Shown: one piece after another, positions 25,001 to 34,608 of the stretch
How the letters are laid out: each line of letters begins with the position of its first letter
Position numbering within the stretch: position 1 is the stretch's first letter
NCBI GenBank assembly: GCA_046330075.1
Contig: JAXLTL010000001.1
Span: forward strand, 1,375,707 to 1,439,706
Direction of reading: 5' to 3'
DNA: 64,000 nucleotides
From: JAJTFW01 sp046330075
Lineage (GTDB): Bacteria; Bacteroidota; Bacteroidia; AKYH767-A; OLB10
Notes under the pieces: generated by a model
Told to the model about the DNA's origin: nothing
The model's input: only the letters and a program-made list of their open reading frames with translations
Databases searched by the model: none
Translations under genes and position numbers: made by a program

Positions 25001-26224
25001 ACACCAGCTGCCACTGAGATATTCATAGTAATCGTCGCCTGTGAACGGGTTACCGTTAGGAACGTTATTTACGTTGATGTAGTAAACGAAACGTGACATG
25101 GTGATTTCTTCACCCGGCTCATCTACTGCACCATCTTTATCGTTGTCAACACCGTCGCCGGCATCCGCAAGAGGGCCCTGGAAGAAATCGATACCGATAG
25201 CAGGAGGATTCAATCCGTAACCGCCACCACCATCATCATCCGGATCACCGTTATATACATAACCAAGACCGAGACCCACGTCACAACCAACATAGTCATC
25301 TGCCGCGTTACCCAGATCAGGGTCACACCATACACCAAAGTAGGTAGAGTCAAGCTGATTGCTGGAACGGTTGATGATCTGATATTTGTAGAAGGTCATG
25401 TAGTTGATGTCGTTTGTTGTGTTGAAAGCAAACGCCTGCGCACGGATTTCAAGACCAATCGGGTTTGAGTTGGTTTCAGTTTTGTTACCACCAACATCGT
25501 TGAACACCCACCAGATGGAACGATCACCGAAGAGGTAATCATTACATACCGGTTGTCCGGTTGATGGATCTACCGGATAGTTTCCATCGAGTTTGAAGTA
25601 AGGATAATCACCATCTTCCCAGTTATAGGTACCGTCATTGTTGGCATCAAAGAATGGTGCAAGGTTGGGTAACTCACCATTGGCTACGTTACCATTACCC
25701 GGCCAGCTCTTGATATCATCCGTGGGAGTATTTCCGGCGAGGAAGTCTTCAACGTCAGTACGATTGATCGTCCAGAAACGGTCGAATTCATCGCAACGAT
25801 CCGCTGTGATATCCGGCTGTGCTGAAGGAGATGTTTTTGAAGTTGGTCCGCCCCAGAAATCGTTGGAGCTGTTCTGACGATAGGTCTGTGCAGCCACATA
25901 GAGGTTCTGGTTCTGATCCCATCCACCGATCCAGAGTGCACCGGAGTAGATGGAGTTTTTATTTGATCCGATGGGAACTTCATAATAAGGAGTTTGTCCT
26001 ACCGGATCCCACCATAAGTCACCACCAACCAGGATACGGGCACGTACCTGGTTTACATCAAGGTCAATCTGGGCTGCTGTTGTTACACAACCAGCGGCTA
26101 CTTTTTGAGTAGCAGGCTTTTTGTGTGCCATACCGCCACCTACGTTCATTTTCGCGAACGCAGGAACCGAAAGGGCAACCATCAGCGCCAGGCTTGCCGT
26201 AATTTTATTTCGAAGCATTTTCAT
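22010..26224 (-). CDS. Large secreted protein with T9SS-like C-terminal domain
   Basis: A 1404-residue exported protein. The signal peptide ends near SVPAFA. The body is rich in beta strand and acidic turns, including calcium-site-like D-x-D/N-x-D-G segments (DANNDGTYNWEDGDY; DNDKDGAVDEPG). The C-terminus has features of a type A sorting domain: IRVVPNPYYAYSSYEKT, VRITNLPRKCTVSIYTVNGT, then SGMYIIHVDAGELGEKVVKW. It then carries an unusual extra tail FGIMRPIDLDSF. It lies 32 bases after a TonB-dependent receptor gene and 34 bases before a PorV-like gene. The protein probably sits on the cell surface and cooperates with the receptor; ligand unknown. Confidence 0.85.
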   Translation of the reverse strand: MKMLRNKITASLALMVALSVPAFAKMNVGGGMAHKKPATQKVAAGCVTTAAQIDLDVNQVRARILVGGDLWWDPVGQTPYYEVPIGSNKNSIYSGALWIGGWDQNQNLYVAAQTYRQNSSNDFWGGPTSKTSPSAQPDITADRCDEFDRFWTINRTDVEDFLAGNTPTDDIKSWPGNGNVANGELPNLAPFFDANNDGTYNWEDGDYPYFKLDGNYPVDPSTGQPVCNDYLFGDRSIWWVFNDVGGNKTETNSNPIGLEIRAQAFAFNTTNDINYMTFYKYQIINRSSNQLDSTYFGVWCDPDLGNAADDYVGCDVGLGLGYVYNGDPDDDGGGGYGLNPPAIGIDFFQGPLADAGDGVDNDKDGAVDEPGEEITMSRFVYYINVNNVPNGNPFTGDDYYEYLSGSWCDGQPITYGGDGRGGGSGATTTPCEYMFPDNTDPNFSTPWTMVTANIQPDDMRFLQSAGTFTLQPGAVNYITTGVVWGRATTGGPLASVSVVKRSDALAQALFRNCFGVLDGPDAPAVAIREMDQKLILSFEGTKTNKTELYSQLDPNIPGVIIDQVNDTTFVPDTLTTDEKSYKFQGYKLYQVADENVSVADINDPAKAKLIAQLDIKDGVGKLINFSYDNFLNAYVPTQKTEDADQGLKQTFEITQDLFTLKALSNYRPYYFLAVSYAYNNYRPFDPMAPDETKQQKEPYLQGRKNVKVYSGIPHKPVVHNGGMVLNSQYGDGVVVTRIEGTGNGGNVLDMTQASIDEAMSGAPHRSLNPVYEAGRGPINPYIYDPIGVKGGTYNLRFEGLTNTSHYGLLTENAVNRALNGVDIVQGLAGEADSLLLHVQSGDAYKVGGYVYVDSVSGITVPAGLNKQFHRIVRTNGVDSVYVLAVDPSGTFVPGVATVALAVERCPYDITQPSDFVLESNKVVMNINTVPDKVIGAKDNAGNIVAGNGFLEATITYKDPSKAWLTGIKDVDGSDSADWIRAGVEPSTSPIGGDVNVSGFLDPNEVYENVLGGTWAPFRLTSSLGVGAPKFDDLLNVINSWDYYNSVDVVFTSDKSKWSRCVVFETGEDTMPTVGGATNLGRRKQPSVDKNGNPGDGVVTTDPEDADYINAEGMGWFPGYAINVETGERLNIAFGENSALAGENTQDMRFNPTTNTGYDDNGRMAWGGMHYIWVFNKTGSGAADFPIYDGCAKIRSTIEPNTSSTKRLGFRGAIWTTLPIVAAGHQDNETETRVRIRIVKNYGTFLSSGAAAQNASNPYYKFTIPGSSEATTGVTDVAKNALDYIRVVPNPYYAYSSYEKTRKDQLDNRVRITNLPRKCTVSIYTVNGTLVRQYKRDVGSDLSTGSSVVEGVDFNQATTLDWDLKNTAGITVASGMYIIHVDAGELGEKVVKWFGIMRPIDLDSF

Positions 26225-26256
26225 AGCGTTAAGTTCTGATTGTTATCGGGTTCAAA

Positions 26257-29200
26257 TTAGAAATCGAATCGCACACCAAGGCGGGTACGACGTGGCAGGC
26301 TATAGTTATCAGGGTTCTGAATCTTCATGTAGTATTGATCAACAAACGCTTGTTGCGAAATCTGCGAAGCTGCAAGCTGCTGACCGTCTGGTGAGCTGAT
26401 GAAACCATCATCCGTAGCGTTACCTGTAGCACGATATACACCCACAACGTTCTGAGTATTGAGCAGGTTCTGTACCCAGAGGTATACGTTCAGTGTTGCT
26501 GATTTCTTATCGCTGATCTTGATATTGATATCGCGCTCGATGCGGGCATCAATACGGAACTGCCATGGTGTGCGTGCACCGTTGATTACACCTTCTACTA
26601 CACGCTGACCGTTGTCCTGCCAGCCGATAGTAGCACCTTCACGGGTCGGACGAGCCTGACGGGTGTAAGGAGTTCCGGAGTTGGTACGGAATACAAGGTT
26701 AGCACCGGTATTCTGAAGGATCGGTTTACCCCACAGCATCGGGCCATTGTATGCAGTACCTGAACCATAACGGTAATCGAGAGATACAGTGAATGCATGA
26801 CGGGTATCGTAATCCAGCGGAACAATGAAACGAATGTTCGGCTGTTCTGTATCCGTCAACTCAACGTTTGAGTTAGCACCTGAACCTGTACCGTCAGCAA
26901 ACTGAAGTGTGTAGTTGGCCATCATACGTACGTTACCGGTACGACGAAGGTCATAACTGAGTGAAAGACCTTTTACTGTTCCGAAGTCGATGTTGGAGTA
27001 TGAGGTGTAGATGTACGGATACGCGTAGTTGATACGGGCTTGCTGAATCATGTTCTTGAGTTCACGGTAGAACGCAGAGATGGTGAATGCAGAGCTCTTG
27101 GAAACTACCTGTTTGAAACCGATTTCATAGTCGGTTGTACGCTCCGGTAACAGTCCGGCGTTGTTAAGCGTACCGTCAGGGTTGGTTACAAACTGAAGGT
27201 ATTCAGACGGGTCGTTACGCAGGTTGGATGATGGACGCTGAGTCAATACATCATAGTGTGCGAAGAACTGAGCCTGGTCGGTGATAGAGAAGCTGAACGC
27301 AACACGTGGCATTACTACGATTTGTGGTTCGTAATCTTTAAACACTGCGTCGATATTCCAGTCTTCAGTACCTACTGATCCTGCTCCTTCTTTTTCAGCT
27401 GGAATTGCGCGACCGGTAGAAGAGTTCTGCGCGATCAGATCAGGGTTGGAAACGATCTGTCCGGTAGCATCGTACCAAACGTCACCGTCACGGTAACCGA
27501 TTACAGAAGTAAGATCGTTCGGATTTGCGATGTATGGAACGAAATCGTCACCGATGTTTCCGGGTTTGCCGGAAATGGCAATAGGATAGTTTCCTACATT
27601 ATATGCATCAAGCAGGAGGTAGCGGTCTTTCAGCTGCTTCTGGTTTGCATCGAAACGGTCAACACGAACACCAATATTGAAGTTCAGGTTGTCGATAGCA
27701 AAGTTATCCTGGATGTAAGCAGCCATGTAGGTAGGACGGAACGCATCGATTTCACGGGTGAAGTTACCACCTGACTTCTTGGTGAAGAAGTCTTTGAAGG
27801 TAGCCTTGCCGGTATATTTCTCTCCGTTCTGATCGAAACCATAGTAAGCAACGAGGTTGTTTGATACGAGTTCGTCAGCAGAGAACATATTGATGTTTAA
27901 CTGATCAGGATTCAGTGCATCGAAGTCAACGTATTCGTTGTTGGCCATACCCAGACTACTGCGGATATTTTCATAGAAACCGTTCACTATGTTGCCGTTT
28001 CCATCTACCACAGGGTTATAGCCGGTGTTGAAGTCGAGCAGGTAGAACGTGAACTGATCTACGATAGCTGTATCGATATCCAGTGTATCGCTGTTATCGA
28101 TCAGCTGCAGTTTGGTGGTGCTGTTTGCCAGCAGACGGCCAAGGCTCCAGAGACCACGTGGTGCCAGAGCATACTGACGATCCACACGCTGTTCGAATTC
28201 GAAACCAACCTGAATCGCATGCTTCTTGATATCCGCGTTACCGGTCAATGTGAAACGATACTGATCGAGGTCGTTATGCTGATAGGTGTTCTGTCCGGTA
28301 CCTACTGATTCCCAGATAGACATTACTGTACGGTTTGGAGAGCCACCATTCACGATACCACCCGGACCATTGATCAGGAAGATATTAGAGAAGGTACTGG
28401 ATCCGGTAGCTTCCTGATAGAAAGCATAAGCTGAGTTGTTATACGCTCCGGAGATCGGGTTCATACCCACCGGCTCGTAAGAGAAGTTATCGGCATAACC
28501 CGGAAGGAGATAAAACTCAAATCCGGTTCCGCCAGGTACTGCACCACCAAAGGTGTTCCATACTTTCTGACGGTCGTTGTGGAATTTACCAAACCATCCG
28601 TAGTTCCAGAAATTGTCTTTGTGATCCGGATCCTGCGTGTAGAGGATACTCTTGTTATACTCCGCCTGAAGGGTGAAGTAAACGTTACGGAAAGCAGAAG
28701 AATTCTCGCCTTGTTCTGTTTTGTAAGTGGAAGCGATACGCTGTGTTACACGGGCAAATGCACGGTAGTCGGTTTCAATACGCTGAGCGTTCTCTTCGAA
28801 GTTATACATCGACCTGTTATAGTTAAACAGGTTCTTGTTGTTACTGTTATAAGAGCCACCGATTGTCAGATTGGTGTTATCCAGCGGCTGATAATCGATT
28901 TTCGCTGTGAAACGGTAACCGGTTTGCTCAATATTATTCTTGGTTTTGGATTTATCGAAGTCATCCATGGTGAAGTACTCCGCCTTATTATAGTGTCCGA
29001 AACCATTGGCTGTCTGATAAGGAATAATAGGATCCGTTTTGTAATCATCATACTTATCGCTTTTCAGACGATACATTCCGATGGCAGATGGATCAGGATC
29101 TTTATCAAACTGAATCTCACCGCTGATGAAGAATCCTAGAACAGCTTTCTCACCGCCATTCTCCATTTTCTTTTTCAGGATCGGACCAGAGAGGTTACCG

Positions 29201-29955
29201 GAAACCAGGTTGTAACCATAGGCATCCAGGAGTTCTGATGTCACCACCTCGATACCACCACTGAATTGTTTAGATGGTCCGCGGGTCGTGATGCTGATGA
29301 TACCACCGGTTGCATCACCATACTGAGCGGGTGTACCACCAACGATGGTTGTAACCTGCTCGATACCAGCCTGCGGCAGCTGTTGGCTACCACGGATACG
29401 GATACCGTCGATGTAGTAATCAGTAGCGTTGTCACGTGAACCACGTACGTTCAGCGCATCGCCATCATCTTTCTGGAACACACCGGCAGCCTGAGAGGCT
29501 ACAGAGCGCACGTCGCGGGTTGGCGCTGCTTCAATTTCTTCGCGGGTCAGCGTTGCTCCTACTGAAGTATTACCTTTATCAATCAAAGGCACTTTGTAGG
29601 CTACGATTTCCACTTCCTTGGTTTCTACAACCTTTTTGCTGAGGCTGAGATCCTGGAAAGTGATTTTGTCGTTAGCAACAACGACTCCGGTGATCACCAG
29701 ATCGTTGTAACCTACGAACGTAACTTTTACGTTGTAGATACCGGGCTGCAGAGGCTTGATGGTATACTCTCCATCAAAATCCGACTGAGCACCTCCGATC
29801 ATCGTACCGTTCATTTCCGCAACTACCGAAGCGAAGGGCAGTGGCTCCTTGGTAGCTTTGTCCAGAATTTTACCTCTGATGGCTCCGGTTTGCGCGAAGG
29901 CGACCGTGCATGTCAGAAGTAAAAACACTAGGGTTGAGTAGACATTCCTTATCAT
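26257..29955 (-). CDS. TonB-dependent receptor with carboxypeptidase-regulatory domain
   Basis: A 1232-residue outer membrane receptor. The order is: signal peptide ending TVAFAQ (residues 1-22); a carboxypeptidase-regulatory-like beta sandwich (about 25-110, GAIRGKILDKATKEPLPFAS and GIYNVKVTFVGYNDL); a plug domain (about 125-235, with VRGSRDNATDYYIDGIRIRG and YGDATGGIISITTRG); then a 22-strand-type barrel ending in RRTRLGVRFDF, with the terminal aromatic residue needed for outer membrane assembly. No SusD-like gene is adjacent; the partner is the large secreted protein downstream. It uses TonB energy to import a ligand or may help to assemble the surface complex. Confidence 0.93.
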   Translation of the reverse strand: MIRNVYSTLVFLLLTCTVAFAQTGAIRGKILDKATKEPLPFASVVAEMNGTMIGGAQSDFDGEYTIKPLQPGIYNVKVTFVGYNDLVITGVVVANDKITFQDLSLSKKVVETKEVEIVAYKVPLIDKGNTSVGATLTREEIEAAPTRDVRSVASQAAGVFQKDDGDALNVRGSRDNATDYYIDGIRIRGSQQLPQAGIEQVTTIVGGTPAQYGDATGGIISITTRGPSKQFSGGIEVVTSELLDAYGYNLVSGNLSGPILKKKMENGGEKAVLGFFISGEIQFDKDPDPSAIGMYRLKSDKYDDYKTDPIIPYQTANGFGHYNKAEYFTMDDFDKSKTKNNIEQTGYRFTAKIDYQPLDNTNLTIGGSYNSNNKNLFNYNRSMYNFEENAQRIETDYRAFARVTQRIASTYKTEQGENSSAFRNVYFTLQAEYNKSILYTQDPDHKDNFWNYGWFGKFHNDRQKVWNTFGGAVPGGTGFEFYLLPGYADNFSYEPVGMNPISGAYNNSAYAFYQEATGSSTFSNIFLINGPGGIVNGGSPNRTVMSIWESVGTGQNTYQHNDLDQYRFTLTGNADIKKHAIQVGFEFEQRVDRQYALAPRGLWSLGRLLANSTTKLQLIDNSDTLDIDTAIVDQFTFYLLDFNTGYNPVVDGNGNIVNGFYENIRSSLGMANNEYVDFDALNPDQLNINMFSADELVSNNLVAYYGFDQNGEKYTGKATFKDFFTKKSGGNFTREIDAFRPTYMAAYIQDNFAIDNLNFNIGVRVDRFDANQKQLKDRYLLLDAYNVGNYPIAISGKPGNIGDDFVPYIANPNDLTSVIGYRDGDVWYDATGQIVSNPDLIAQNSSTGRAIPAEKEGAGSVGTEDWNIDAVFKDYEPQIVVMPRVAFSFSITDQAQFFAHYDVLTQRPSSNLRNDPSEYLQFVTNPDGTLNNAGLLPERTTDYEIGFKQVVSKSSAFTISAFYRELKNMIQQARINYAYPYIYTSYSNIDFGTVKGLSLSYDLRRTGNVRMMANYTLQFADGTGSGANSNVELTDTEQPNIRFIVPLDYDTRHAFTVSLDYRYGSGTAYNGPMLWGKPILQNTGANLVFRTNSGTPYTRQARPTREGATIGWQDNGQRVVEGVINGARTPWQFRIDARIERDINIKISDKKSATLNVYLWVQNLLNTQNVVGVYRATGNATDDGFISSPDGQQLAASQISQQAFVDQYYMKIQNPDNYSLPRRTRLGVRFDF

Positions 29956-30090
29956 AGGGTTAAGTTTGTGTCGATTTGAGTGTTAATGTTAGGTTAAATC
30001 ATGGCGGGGGTTAAAAATAGAAACAATTGACTTGAATTTCAAAAACGGCGGACTTATCGCCCGGAGTTTTCAACAATTCTAACGGTGCGG

Positions 30091-30537
30091 CTACACCCTT
30101 TGCCTTAGTAACTCATTGATTACCACCGCACGTTTCCAATCAATTGTTCCGTTCTTAATTTCAGATGCGATCTGCGAACCATAGGAGCCGTTTGCCTGCC
30201 ATTCGTCTTCCTCTATTCGCTGCACCTCCCCGAGAACCGTATCCGGATTACGGTTTGTAAGAACGTTTCGGTTTAACCTGTCCACTGCCGCAGCCTCTAA
30301 TCCGGTCTGCGATTCAAGCGACACTGACCTATTGACAGGAGCCGGTGCCGCTTTCGTTGCCCGGACAGGTAATTTTTTCTTTACGGGTGCCGCCCGAACC
30401 GGTGGTGCAACAGGTACCGGAACCGGCTGCGGCTGGGTCAGGACCGGAGCCTTTTTCTTTTGTTCTTTGGTATTCAATAGTTTAGAGAACAACCAGATGA
30501 TCCCTATTACTATATATACCAGTACCTTTAATTCCAT
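30091..30537 (-). CDS. Single-pass membrane protein, Pro/Ala-rich linker, unknown
   Basis: A 148-residue protein with one N-terminal membrane segment (LKVLVYIVIGIIWLFSKLL, no cleavage site), then a basic and proline-rich linker (PQPVPVPVAPPVRAAPVKKK), and a short C-terminal helical domain ending DWKRAVVINELLRQRV. The ATG at 30537 is chosen because it places the membrane segment at the N-terminus. It resembles small unknown membrane proteins common in the phylum; function is not known. It is monocistronic, divergent from smc and downstream of nothing obvious. Confidence 0.6.
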   Translation of the reverse strand: MELKVLVYIVIGIIWLFSKLLNTKEQKKKAPVLTQPQPVPVPVAPPVRAAPVKKKLPVRATKAAPAPVNRSVSLESQTGLEAAAVDRLNRNVLTNRNPDTVLGEVQRIEEDEWQANGSYGSQIASEIKNGTIDWKRAVVINELLRQRV

Positions 30538-30601
30538 GAATCCAAAATAAACACTTTTCAACATAAAAAGTGTCAGGCTGGTATCACTGCCGGGGGTTTT
30601 T

Positions 30602-30735
30602 TACATTTGCGTTGCGAACAGGGTCGGTTTATGACAATAAAAAGATAATACCCCGTTCCGTAAACTACTAAAGACAGAGAATTACCAGTTAAGAGACCCG
30701 GCTCGTACTGATCTGCAGTGCGGGTCGTTCTTTTC
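30602..30735 (+). promoter_or_regulatory. Putative promoter and structured leader of smc
   Basis: TACATTTG at 30602-30609 fits the -7 consensus. About 90 bases on, GACCCG (30695-30700) and CGGGTC (30721-30726), with inner ACTG/CAGT pairing, form a hairpin followed by GTTCTTTTC, resembling a terminator or attenuator 20-30 bases before the smc start. A short independent RNA is an alternative. Evidence is positional only. Confidence 0.35.
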
Positions 30736-30753
30736 TAAAATACACAGGTTACC

Positions 30754-33700
30754 ATGAGATTAAAATCGCTTGAAATTAAAGGCTTCAAGAGCTTTGGCGA
30801 CAAAGTCATCATCCACTTCGACGAAGGTGTTACCGCCATCGTTGGACCTAACGGCTCCGGAAAATCGAATGTGGTTGATGCCATGCGCTGGGTACTGGGT
30901 GAGCAGAAAACACGCATGCTGCGCAGTGAGAAGATGGAAAACATCATCTTCAACGGAACAAAAAACAGAAAGCCTGCCAACCTCGCTGAAGTAAGTCTGA
31001 CCTTTGAGAATAACAAAGGCATTCTCCCTACTGAATATTCCACCGTTTCTATCACGCGCCGCCTGTACCGCTCCGGTGAATCCGAGTATCTGCTGAACGG
31101 TGTTACCTGCAGGCTGAAAGATATCAATGATCTTTTTCTCGATACGGGTATTGGCCCCGATTCGTATGCGATCATCGAACTCAACATGGTGGATGATATC
31201 CTGAAAGACCGGAATAACACGATCAAGACCTTGCTGGAAGAAGCAGCAGGAATTTCAAAATACAAAATCCGCAAGCGTCAGACGTTTCAGAAACTGGAGG
31301 AAACGGATGCCGACCTGAACCGTGTGAATGACCTGCTGTTTGAAATTGAAAAAAGTCTTAAACAACTCGAGAGCCAGGCCAAGAAAACCGATCGTTATTA
31401 CCGGCTGCGCGAAGAGTACCGCACCCTGAGCACACAACTGGCGCTGTACAGCATCCGCCATCACAGCGAAGCCCTGATACAACTGCAACAACGCGAACAG
31501 GAGCATCATACCGCCAAGAGTGCATTGCAAGAAGAGCTGGAAAAGCTGGAACTGAATATCCAGGAACTCAAGACCGGGGTGGTGGAGAAAGAGCGTCAGT
31601 TTCAGGCCACGCAGAAAGCAATGAACGAGAAGCTGCTGGAGATTACCCGATTCGAGAATGAGGAGAAGAACAGAAATGAACGCCTGAACTTCCTGGTCGA
31701 AAAACAAAAGCAGCTGCAACAGCAAAGTGAACAGGACGAGAAAACACTCACCGAAGTCAGCGCCAGCCTCATCGCTTTGCAGGAAGAAAAAACCCGCGAA
31801 GAAGAACATCTCAAACAACTGGAAGAAACGGTTAGCCGTCAACGTGAGGAATCAGAGCGCAGCAAGCAGGACTACGAAGCCTCGCAGGTCACGATCCGCG
31901 AACTCAATCAACAGACGTACCAGCTGCGTACGATGATCAACGAGTTCGAAACCAAGCAGGCGGTAAAGCATACCCGTTACAACTCGATCCAGGAAGAAAT
32001 AAAACGGTATCACCAGCAACAGGAAGAAAGCGCGGCCAAACTGCGGACGATCGAAGAAGAACTGGAAAAGATATTGCCCGAAAAAGATCATGCGGAATCC
32101 GAATTAAAACGCCTCCGCGATTTACGCACCGAACTTGAAGACAATATCCGTCTGTCGGAAAACCGGCAGAAAGAACTCAATCAGGTCCTGCAGGCTGAAT
32201 CGCGTAAACTCGATGCCCGGCACAATGAATACCAGCTTACGAAGAACCTGCTGGAGCAGATGGAAGGCTACCCGGAGTCGATCCGCTATCTCAAGAAGAA
32301 CCACGACAAATACAAACAGGCACCCCTGCTGAGTGAAATCATTGTTTGCGAAGAAGCCTATAAAGTAGCAATCGAAAACTTCCTCGAACCCTATCTCAAC
32401 CATTTTGTCGTTGACACGATGGAAGAAGCCTGGGACGCGCTTCAGACACTCAGTAATTCCTCTAAGGGCCGTGCCAATTTTTTCGTGCTCGACACTCTGA
32501 AGCAATTCAAATCACCCTCCTCCCCTGCCCTCGAAGGATGCATTCACGCTGTAAATGCTGTTGAACGCAACACCAAATACGATCAGCTCTACCATATGCT
32601 GCTCGGCCATGTGCAGATTCTCGACAAGGACCGTTCCCTGCAGGATTATCCTGCAAATGAAGATCAGTCGCTGGTGGTAATTTCCCAAACCGGACATTTT
32701 CTGCGCCAGAAATATGCACTCGGCGGAGGATCGATCGGTGCCTTCGACGGGAAACGTACCGGCAAATTCCGCAACCTTGAAAAGATGGCTGAAGAACTCA
32801 AGCATCAGGAACAGGTTGTAGAAGAATATAAGGAACAGGTAAAGATTGCGGAGGCAGAACATACCGAACTCAAGCAACAGCTGGATCAATGCCGTCAGAC
32901 GCTCAGCAAGACCGAACAGGATTTCATGCGACTGAATGGTCAGGCCAACAACCTCACCAGCAGCCGCGAGTTCATCACCAACAACCTGAATCAGTCGAAG
33001 AACAACAGCGGACGTCTCGAAGACGAAGCCGTTGCCATTCAGAAGCTGATGGAAGAAGAGCAGAACAACCCCGAACTGAGTCCGGCTATTCTCCGGGAAC
33101 GCCTCGACAAGCTCGTTCAGCAGCTCAATGTGCAACAGGAGCAAACGCTCAACCTGCAGCGCGAATCCAACGAAAAAGTACAATCCTACAACCAGCAGAA
33201 CATCGGATTACTGCAGCAGCAGAACCGGATTCAGAACATCATCCGCGACATCGGTTATAAAACCAATCAGGCCGAAACGCTGAAGAAGAACAAAGAACAA
33301 TACGCCATCGAACTTGAATCGGTAAAAACACAAACCGACAATCTGCTGGGAGGTATTGAAAACAACAGTGAAGCCTTCAAGCTCCTCATTGAAGAAAAGA
33401 ACTCATTTGAGGCTGCCTATAAAGAAACCGAAACAGAATATACAACAGCGCGCACCACGATTGAAAACGAAGAAAAACGTCTTTCAGAACTGCGTCGCAA
33501 CAAAGAGAATGCCGATGTACAGGTACAGAATGTACACGACGAACTCAACGAGCTCAAGCTTCAGATGCATTCGCTGAAAGAACGTCTCAATATCGAGTTC
33601 AATATCGATATTCAGGATCTCAGCGAACAGGAGCCGGATCCCGATTTCAACGAAGAGGAAATGCGTCCCCGCGCGGAGCAGCTGCGCAAGCGGGTCACCG

Positions 33701-34308
33701 AATTCGGACCGATCAATCCGATGGCACTGGAACAATACAAGGAAATCAAGGAACGGTACGATTTTATCATTGCAGAAAAAACGGACCTGCAGAACGCGAA
33801 GGAAGCCTTGCTCAAGACCATCAGCGAGATCGACGAAACCGCACGAACAGTTTTCATGGAAGCCTTCACACAGGTACGCGAAAACTTCATCCGTGTATTC
33901 CGCAGTCTCTTCACCGACGACGACAACTGCGATCTTGTATTAAGTGAGCCATCCAACCCGCTCGAATCCGATATTCAGATCATCGCACAGCCTAAAGGCA
34001 AGAAACCGTTGAGCATTCACCAGCTTTCAGGAGGAGAAAAGACACTCACGGCAACTGCACTGCTCTTCGGCATCTACCTGCTCAAGCCGGCACCCTTCTG
34101 TATCTTTGATGAGGTGGACGCACCGCTCGACGATAACAACGTTGATAAGTTCACCAATATCATCAAGACTTTCAGCCAGACCTCGCAGTTCATCATCATC
34201 ACGCATAATAAAAAGACCATGTCGGCTACCGATATTATGTATGGCATTACGATGGCGGAACCGGGAGTGACAACGGTAGTGCCGGTGGATATGCGCATGT
34301 ACGCCTGA
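30754..34308 (+). CDS. smc: Chromosome segregation protein SMC
   Basis: A 1184-residue SMC ATPase of full length. The N-terminal head has Walker A GPNGSGKS at residues 31-38. Two long coiled coils flank a hinge (about 515-640, including the strand-helix segment PYLNHFVVDTMEEAWDALQ), and the C-terminal head has the ABC signature LSGGEKTLTATALLFGIYLL and Walker B FCIFDEVDAPLDD. Homodimers with ScpAB entrap DNA and organise the chromosome. The start at 30754 (MRLKSLEIKGFKSFGDK) is canonical. It appears to be monocistronic, with repeat-rich non-coding DNA after it. Confidence 0.97.
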   Translation: MRLKSLEIKGFKSFGDKVIIHFDEGVTAIVGPNGSGKSNVVDAMRWVLGEQKTRMLRSEKMENIIFNGTKNRKPANLAEVSLTFENNKGILPTEYSTVSITRRLYRSGESEYLLNGVTCRLKDINDLFLDTGIGPDSYAIIELNMVDDILKDRNNTIKTLLEEAAGISKYKIRKRQTFQKLEETDADLNRVNDLLFEIEKSLKQLESQAKKTDRYYRLREEYRTLSTQLALYSIRHHSEALIQLQQREQEHHTAKSALQEELEKLELNIQELKTGVVEKERQFQATQKAMNEKLLEITRFENEEKNRNERLNFLVEKQKQLQQQSEQDEKTLTEVSASLIALQEEKTREEEHLKQLEETVSRQREESERSKQDYEASQVTIRELNQQTYQLRTMINEFETKQAVKHTRYNSIQEEIKRYHQQQEESAAKLRTIEEELEKILPEKDHAESELKRLRDLRTELEDNIRLSENRQKELNQVLQAESRKLDARHNEYQLTKNLLEQMEGYPESIRYLKKNHDKYKQAPLLSEIIVCEEAYKVAIENFLEPYLNHFVVDTMEEAWDALQTLSNSSKGRANFFVLDTLKQFKSPSSPALEGCIHAVNAVERNTKYDQLYHMLLGHVQILDKDRSLQDYPANEDQSLVVISQTGHFLRQKYALGGGSIGAFDGKRTGKFRNLEKMAEELKHQEQVVEEYKEQVKIAEAEHTELKQQLDQCRQTLSKTEQDFMRLNGQANNLTSSREFITNNLNQSKNNSGRLEDEAVAIQKLMEEEQNNPELSPAILRERLDKLVQQLNVQQEQTLNLQRESNEKVQSYNQQNIGLLQQQNRIQNIIRDIGYKTNQAETLKKNKEQYAIELESVKTQTDNLLGGIENNSEAFKLLIEEKNSFEAAYKETETEYTTARTTIENEEKRLSELRRNKENADVQVQNVHDELNELKLQMHSLKERLNIEFNIDIQDLSEQEPDPDFNEEEMRPRAEQLRKRVTEFGPINPMALEQYKEIKERYDFIIAEKTDLQNAKEALLKTISEIDETARTVFMEAFTQVRENFIRVFRSLFTDDDNCDLVLSEPSNPLESDIQIIAQPKGKKPLSIHQLSGGEKTLTATALLFGIYLLKPAPFCIFDEVDAPLDDNNVDKFTNIIKTFSQTSQFIIITHNKKTMSATDIMYGITMAEPGVTTVVPVDMRMYA

Positions 34309-34312
34309 TGGA

Positions 34313-34500
34313 AGTTGCAGAGTTGCAGAGTTACAGAGTTACTGAGTTACTGAGTTACTGAGTTGCAGAGCGCTTGCGCCCCGAGCAAAGCCGCGGGGTT
34401 GCAGAGCTAAAATGTTAAAGTGTTGAAGCGTTGAAGAGTTGAAGAGTTAGCAGTTAAACAGTTAAACAGTTAGAAGAGTTAAGGAGTTGTAGAGATGCAG
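34313..34500. repeat. Degenerate GAGTTACAGAGTT-type simple repeat
   Basis: Between smc and the next gene there is a run of short repeats with periods near nine and ten bases: GTTGCAGAGTT, ACAGAGTT, repeated ACTGAGTT, then AGTTGAAGAGTT and AGTTAAACAGTT. There is no coding potential in 34309-34608. Similar degenerate runs occur at 38674-38890. Confidence 0.7.
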
Positions 34501-34608
34501 AGCTGCTGAGTTTTTTCAGTTCCCAAGGTTTAAATATTTGAGTGACTTATTTGCCAGTTGAGTTAGCGATGTTTTTTGAAACTGACCTATAAATATTATT
34601 TTAGAAAT

